Shown piece after piece: positions 6,318 through 9,445 of a stretch of 9,445 nt of DNA. Under the pieces are notes generated by a model that was not told where the DNA came from, did no database searches, and saw only the letters and a program-made list of their open reading frames with translations. The stretch comes from Gammaproteobacteria bacterium UBA2955 (lineage in GTDB: Bacteria > Pseudomonadota > Gammaproteobacteria > Pseudomonadales > Azotimanducaceae), in the NCBI GenBank assembly GCA_002348825.1, contig DEBN01000030.1, positions 3,406-12,850 on the forward strand, read 5' to 3'. A program made the translations under genes and the position numbers. The number at the start of each line of letters is the position of its first letter. Position 1 is the stretch's first letter.

Positions 6318-7813
6318 CCCGCCAGCACTTGCGCCACAGCTTGCGCGTAGCCCTCGAGCAGTTGTTGCCTACGCGCCGCTGGCATTCGCGCAGTGAAGGT
6401 TTGATCAAGATGCCAAATGCTGGCCGCATCATGCAGGTCCGTCAGCTCACCACAACCCAGGGCCGCCAATAACGCCGCGCCTTTGGCGGTGGTTTCGACA
6501 TCCTTAGGTCGTTGGACCTCGATGTCCAAAATATCAGCTAAGAATTGACACAAAGCGTCGTTAACCACCATGCCGCCATCTATTCTTAGGGTTTTCACTG
6601 CCGCGCCGTCATTGGCCATAGCGCGCATTAATTCAGTCGTTTGCAGCGCCACGCTTTGCAGGGTGGCCGTGATAACGTGATCGCGACTGCTGTCTAACGT
6701 CAAGCCAGTAATCAATCCGCGAGCATCGGGTTGCCAATAGGGCGCACCTAACCCAGTGAAGGCTGGTACTACAAATACGCCCTGACTGTCGCCCTGACAA
6801 CGCTCAAAGGCGCTTTGTGTTTCGCTTACATCATCAATTAAGTTGAGCTGGTCGCGCAGCCATTTAACCGCTTGACCCGCAACAAAAATACTGCCCTCGA
6901 GGGCGTAGCAGGTCTGCCCCGAAATTCGATATGCAACGGTAGTGAGCAATCGCTGTTGCGAGTGAGACCGCTCGCTACCCGTGTTGGTCATCGCAAAACA
7001 GCCTGTGCCATAGGTACTCTTTGACATCCCTGGAGTAAAGCAGGCCTGACCAATCAGCGCAGCCTGCTGGTCGCCCGCAACGCCCGTTATAGGAATCGGC
7101 GCACCAAACCACTCCGCGTCAGCTACGGCAAAATCTGCCGCACTGTCCAGGACTCGAGGGAGCAACGCCTGCGGGATATCAAAATAGTCCAGCAGCTCCT
7201 GACTCCACGACTGCTCGTTGATATCAAACAACTGCGTTCTGCTGGCGTTGGTTGCATCCGTTACATGAGTTCGACCTTTGCTAAGTTTCCACAGCAAGAA
7301 ACTGTCAACCGTGCCAAAACACAGTTGACCGTCTTGAGCGGCCCGACGAGCATCGGCAACATTGTCCAGCAGCCAGGCGAGTTTTGTGCTCGAAAAATAG
7401 GGGTCAATGATCAAACCTGTAATGTCGCTTATCGCTTCCGCAACTCTGCGCCCGTCCGCGAGCGTATCGTCCTCCATCAGCTGACACCGCGCCGCGCTCC
7501 GGCGGTCCTGCCAGACCAAGGCGTTATGCACGCATTTACCACTGGCGCGCTCCCACAGTAATGTCGTCTCGCGCTGGTTAGTGATGCCTATCGCCTTAAT
7601 GGCATCAGCCGCCAAACCGGACTGAGCAATCGCTTGACGACCGACGGTCAGAATAGAGTGCCAAAGCTGTTCTGGATCTTGTTCGACCCATCCATCGGCC
7701 GGCAAAAAAAGTTCGATGTCCGTTTGGGCGATCGTAATGATCTGGCCAGTTACATCGTAAATTATCGCGCGGCTACTGGACGTGCCCTGATCAAGAGCCA
7801 TGATGTAATTCAA
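6314..7813 (-). CDS. glpK: Glycerol kinase (GlpK)
   Basis: Phosphorylates glycerol with ATP to sn-glycerol 3-phosphate, trapping it in the cytoplasm. FGGY-kinase family, 499 aa, full length. Visible are the N-terminal phosphate loop ALDQGTSSSR (6-15), NQRET (79-83) that contacts glycerol, FGGY signature 1 YFSSTKLAWLLDN (139-151), GVAGDQQAAL (244-253, catalytic base Asp248), and signature 2 at about 365-386. I place the start at TTG 7813: AAGGGGA lies 7 nt before it and MNYIMALDQGT matches the family N-terminus, whereas ATG 7801 would be 19 nt from that site and lose the first strand. The GGKGGTR loop that binds fructose 1,6-bisphosphate in the E. coli enzyme is not present. No glpF or glpD is next to it. 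Confidence 0.96.
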   Translation of the reverse strand: MNYIMALDQGTSSSRAIIYDVTGQIITIAQTDIELFLPADGWVEQDPEQLWHSILTVGRQAIAQSGLAADAIKAIGITNQRETTLLWERASGKCVHNALVWQDRRSAARCQLMEDDTLADGRRVAEAISDITGLIIDPYFSSTKLAWLLDNVADARRAAQDGQLCFGTVDSFLLWKLSKGRTHVTDATNASRTQLFDINEQSWSQELLDYFDIPQALLPRVLDSAADFAVADAEWFGAPIPITGVAGDQQAALIGQACFTPGMSKSTYGTGCFAMTNTGSERSHSQQRLLTTVAYRISGQTCYALEGSIFVAGQAVKWLRDQLNLIDDVSETQSAFERCQGDSQGVFVVPAFTGLGAPYWQPDARGLITGLTLDSSRDHVITATLQSVALQTTELMRAMANDGAAVKTLRIDGGMVVNDALCQFLADILDIEVQRPKDVETTAKGAALLAALGCGELTDLHDAASIWHLDQTFTARMPAARRQQLLEGYAQAVAQVLAG

Positions 7814-7834
7814 AAAAAAGTCCCCTTCTGCAAT

Positions 7835-7847
7835 CGACAGTGTGTCG
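7835..7847 (-). repeat. Small inverted repeat in the glpK leader
   Basis: CGACA (7835-7839) and TGTCG (7843-7847) flank a 3-nt loop, 8 nt upstream of the glpK ribosome site (7821-7827). It could be a 5-bp hairpin in the glpK mRNA leader or a short operator. I saw no convincing sigma-70 promoter for glpK between 7848 and 7911. Confidence 0.35.
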
Positions 7848-7911
7848 CGCAGGTAATGCTAATGGATTGTCCGCAAAGGGTCTAAAGCAGTTTAATTCGC
7901 CGGAAAGGGTT

Positions 7912-7948
7912 AAAAAAAACAGCGCGAAAAGGCCCCTGCGGTTTTTTT
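7912..7948. terminator. Terminator-like A-tract / T-tract element
   Basis: A run of eight A plus C (7912-7920) is nearly complementary to G plus seven T (7941-7948). Adding the neighbouring GC pairs gives a stem of about 10 bp with one mismatch, around a GC-containing 14-nt centre. Read on the minus strand it ends in eight T. The loop is large and the stem AT-rich, so strength is doubtful. It sits between divergent genes, where no known transcript needs to end. Confidence 0.33.
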
Positions 7949-7996
7949 CTGCTTACTCATATGTTACTCACAAACTTATCCGAAGCTGTAAACAGG

Positions 7997-8005
7997 TTAT
8001 CCACA
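7997..8005 (+). promoter_or_regulatory. DnaA box upstream of nrdA
   Basis: TTATCCACA is a perfect match to the DnaA box TTATNCACA. Weaker copies lie just upstream on the same strand: TTACTCACA at 7964-7972 (one mismatch) and TTATCCGAA at 7976-7984 (two mismatches). DnaA is known to control nrdAB in E. coli through boxes just upstream of the promoter, and this box ends 9 bp before the candidate nrdA -35. Confidence 0.68.
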
Positions 8006-8014
8006 GACTTTCTC

Positions 8015-8043
8015 TTGCAAAGAAAACGATATCCCATTATGTT
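8015..8043 (+). promoter_or_regulatory. Candidate nrdA promoter
   Basis: TTGCAA (8015-8020) and TATGTT (8038-8043) are 17 bp apart, each 4 of 6 to the sigma-70 consensus. On its own this is weak; it gains support from the DnaA box just upstream and from an NrdR-like site over the -10. Transcription would begin near 8050, giving a leader of about 400 nt. Confidence 0.45.
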
Positions 8044-8047
8044 GTGT
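8032..8047 (+). promoter_or_regulatory. NrdR-like box 1
   Basis: TCCCATTATGTTGTGT matches the published general NrdR box, ACACWATATATWGTGT, at 12 of 16 positions. It overlaps the candidate nrdA -10, where NrdR binding would block transcription. Its centre is 31 bp from that of box 2, the three-turn spacing typical of NrdR box pairs. Confidence 0.52.
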
Positions 8048-8059
8048 CTCCTGCTCGCG

Positions 8060-8081
8060 AAAACCCTACATGTAGGGTTTT
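8060..8081. promoter_or_regulatory. NrdR-like box 2 within a perfect 22-bp palindrome
   Basis: Each half is AAAACCCTACA or its exact complement. The inner 16-mer ACCCTACATGTAGGGT (8063-8078) matches the NrdR box consensus at 12 of 16, including its central C, A, A, T, T and G positions. It lies about 10 to 30 bp downstream of the predicted nrdA start. NrdR is the ATP/dATP-sensing repressor of ribonucleotide reductase genes, and paired boxes upstream of nrdA are usual. A hairpin terminator reading is less likely because the genes on both sides are transcribed away from it. Confidence 0.55.
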
Positions 8082-8086
8082 AAAAC

Positions 8087-8101
8087 TTTGACTAAGTCAA
8101 A
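8087..8101. repeat. 15-bp dyad downstream of the NrdR-like pair
   Basis: TTTGACT-A-AGTCAAA is a perfect inverted repeat around one central base, with further complementary bases at 8084-8085 and 8103-8104. Each arm contains TTGACT, which looks like a -35 on both strands, but I see no matching -10 at proper spacing on either side. It could bind a dimeric regulator. Confidence 0.5.
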
Positions 8102-8253
8102 ATTAGTTGTCGCCGCGGTCAGGCCGGCAGCGTTTAACTGCGCCACAAGTAGAATTGAAGGTTGCTAACGCGGTATCGAAAACTCGACACATCTGAGTCA
8201 ATCTTAGTGCCCTAACAACACAGTTTTTACCCGTTAAAAGACGAAAGTTAGGG
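8102..8253 (+). other. First half of the nrdA leader, with a long inverted repeat
   Basis: Contains no credible gene. CCCTAAC (8210-8216) and GTTAGGG (8247-8253) are perfect complements 30 nt apart, and short A/T complementarity inside (8224-8239) would extend the fold. A GC-rich patch at 8107-8149 also has short complementary segments, such as GGCAG and CTGC around 8126-8141. TAGAAT (8150-8155) resembles a -10 but has no -35. Confidence 0.4.
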
Positions 8254-8400
8254 TCAAAAACAACGAACAAACGCGACAGAAAAAGACTGACGGCGAATTA
8301 TCAGAGACAGACAGCAGCTATAGAAAGCAGGAAAGCAAATTCAGTCCAAAAATGACGAACAAAAGACAAAACACCTAAAAAGTACACAACCAAAGTAAGG
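8254..8400 (+). other. A-rich, T-poor stretch of the nrdA leader
   Basis: Between 8261 and 8400 I count 71 A and 13 T in 140 nt, a strong strand asymmetry not seen elsewhere in the window. No long open frame, RNA gene or obvious promoter is visible. ACGAACAAA occurs twice (8263-8271 and 8355-8363). Transcribed rightward it would be largely unstructured RNA. Confidence 0.6.
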
Positions 8401-8417
8401 GAATGTGTGAACGGTCC

Positions 8418-8435
8418 AGCACCGTAAGCACCGTA
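8418..8435 (+). repeat. 9-bp tandem duplication before the nrdA ribosome site
   Basis: AGCACCGTA occurs twice in direct succession (8418-8426, 8427-8435), and the second copy touches the ribosome site AGAGGGAG (8435-8442). ACGGT at 8411-8415 can pair with ACCGT in either copy, giving two mutually exclusive small hairpins. Confidence 0.8.
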
Positions 8436-8453
8436 GAGGGAGAATTTATACCG

Positions 8454-9445
8454 ATGCAAATGGAAACGCAGAGCGGCTCAGCACCCCAATCAGCAACTCA
8501 AGATCAACAAATAGAGACACCGCCGTTGTCGCCGTCACTGACCGCTACCGCACCCGGCCAGCTCAAGATCATCAAACGTAATGGCACCGTCGTTCCATAC
8601 ACTCAAGACAAAATAGCAGTCGCCATGACCAAGGCATTTTTAGCCGTTGAGGGTGGCACCGCAGCAGCATCTCCACGGATACGCGAACTGGTAACCAGTC
8701 TTGCTGAGCAAATGACCAGCACCTTCAAGCGACGGCTGCCCTCTGGCGGCACGCTGCATATTGAAGAAATTCAAGACCAAGTAGAACTGGCTTTGATGCG
8801 CTCTGGAGAACACAAAGTCGCTCGGTCTTATGTGTTATATCGAGAGCAACGGGCGCAGGAGCGTGGAGCTGTAGCACCTGCGGTGCCAACCGATGAAAAA
8901 TTCTCGAGTATTTCAGTGGTACTCAATGATGGCAGCAAAGCGCCCTTGGACGTGGCGCGGATTCGTACCATTGTCACCGAGGCCTGCGAGGGCTTAAGTG
9001 ACGTCGATGCAGAACGCATCATCAATGAGTCTTTAAACAACATGTACGACGGTATCTCGGCAATGGACGTTGCTACCTCGGTGCTGATCACCGCGCGAAC
9101 CCTAGTCGAGGAAGAACCGAACTATACCTATGTTAGCGCTAGGCTATTACTGGACGAACTGCGCACAGAGGCCCTGACGTTTCTTGACGTAGACGGCAAT
9201 GGCGGTCAGCAAAGCGCAACCCAAGCGCAAATGACAACGGTGTACCCCCAAGCGCTAAAACAATTTATCAAACGCGGCATTGAGCTTGAGTTACTGGCGC
9301 CACAACTCGCCGACTTCGACCTAGAACGCCTTGGCGCGGCGCTGCTGCCTGAGCGCGACCATTTATTTACCTACTTGGGCCTGCAAACCTTATATGATCG
9401 CTACTTTATCCACTCAGAAGACATCCGCATTGAACTTCCCCAAGT
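8454..9445 (+). CDS. nrdA: Class Ia ribonucleotide reductase, large subunit NrdA, N-terminal part (cut by right edge)
   Basis: Large subunit of aerobic ribonucleotide reductase, which with NrdB reduces ribonucleoside diphosphates to deoxy forms. The window has 330 codons. After a variable Q/S/T/P-rich tail (1-33) comes ATP-cone 1 (about 37-132, LKIIKRNGTVVPY, with FKRRLPSGGTLHIEEIQDQVE further on), then a second, more diverged cone (about 150-240). Residues 308-320, GLQTLYDRYFIHS, match the usual entry to the catalytic domain; the active-site cysteines lie past the edge. The tandem cones and overall wording match Pseudomonas NrdA as I recall it; there the N-terminal cone binds dATP and switches the enzyme off. 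The ATG at 8454 has AGAGGGAG 11 nt upstream. An in-frame ATG at 8403 has poor spacing (1 nt after AAGGGA) and no family support. Confidence 0.96.
   Translation, partial: MQMETQSGSAPQSATQDQQIETPPLSPSLTATAPGQLKIIKRNGTVVPYTQDKIAVAMTKAFLAVEGGTAAASPRIRELVTSLAEQMTSTFKRRLPSGGTLHIEEIQDQVELALMRSGEHKVARSYVLYREQRAQERGAVAPAVPTDEKFSSISVVLNDGSKAPLDVARIRTIVTEACEGLSDVDAERIINESLNNMYDGISAMDVATSVLITARTLVEEEPNYTYVSARLLLDELRTEALTFLDVDGNGGQQSATQAQMTTVYPQALKQFIKRGIELELLAPQLADFDLERLGAALLPERDHLFTYLGLQTLYDRYFIHSEDIRIELPQ

Noticed and set aside
7985..7994. CTGTAAACAG as a LexA (SOS) box
   Set aside because: The gammaproteobacterial SOS box needs 8 bases between CTGT and ACAG; here there are only 2.
7964..8005. DnaA boxes as a replication origin
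   Set aside because: Only one perfect box and two weak ones, no AT-rich unwinding repeats, and no dnaA/dnaN/gidA neighbours; promoter control of nrdA explains them better.
8060..8081. AAACCCTA / TAGGGTTT as telomere-like repeat
   Set aside because: A single palindromic copy, not a tandem array, in a bacterial regulatory region.
7840..8091. Plus-strand 83-codon open frame in the glpK-nrdA gap
   Set aside because: Crosses the terminator-like element, DnaA boxes and palindrome, with no ribosome site or recognisable domain.
8352..8378. Possible 8-codon leader peptide (ATG ACG AAC ... ACC TAA) before nrdA
   Set aside because: The only purine-rich patch, AGGAAAG, is about 17-20 nt upstream, too far; A-rich sequence makes short frames likely by chance.
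8403..8453. nrdA start moved to in-frame ATG 8403 (adds 17 residues)
   Set aside because: AAGGGA is only 1 nt from this ATG, while 8454 has a better spaced site and fits the Pseudomonas N-terminus.

Overview
The window looks like ordinary chromosome from a gammaproteobacterium of the Pseudomonas/Cellvibrio type. Three things point there: the NrdA fragment carries two N-terminal ATP-cone domains and reads very like Pseudomonas NrdA; the monothiol glutaredoxin is close to E. coli Grx4; and argG, rnt, grxD and argF lie near each other, as I recall they do in Pseudomonas. No tRNA, rRNA, CRISPR array, insertion sequence or prophage gene was seen, and codon use looks uniform.

Layout. Positions 1-1566 (minus strand) hold argG followed by the start of murI, which runs off the left edge. 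Facing away from argG is rnt (plus), which converges with grxD (minus). A MalY/PatB-type PLP enzyme (plus) diverges from grxD, and argD-argF follow on the same strand. argF converges with glpK (minus), and the two stop codons share one CTAG. A 640-bp regulatory region (7814-8453) separates glpK from nrdA (plus), which is cut by the right edge after 330 codons.

How the genes work together. argD (acetylornithine aminotransferase), argF (ornithine carbamoyltransferase) and argG (argininosuccinate synthase) supply three steps of arginine synthesis, although argG is on the opposite strand about 2.6 kb away. The others are housekeeping genes: murI (D-glutamate for peptidoglycan), rnt (tRNA and 23S rRNA 3' trimming), grxD (Fe-S cluster handling), glpK (glycerol entry) and nrdA (dNTP synthesis).

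The best signal outside the genes is upstream of nrdA. A perfect DnaA box (7997-8005) precedes a candidate sigma-70 promoter (8015-8043). Two NrdR-like 16-mers follow (8032-8047 and 8063-8078), centred exactly 31 bp apart; the first covers the -10 element and the second lies in a perfect 22-bp palindrome. If this promoter is used, the nrdA leader is about 400 nt long, and its second half is strikingly A-rich and T-poor. I found no convincing new biological system; the findings are regulatory and architectural oddities in an otherwise conventional region.
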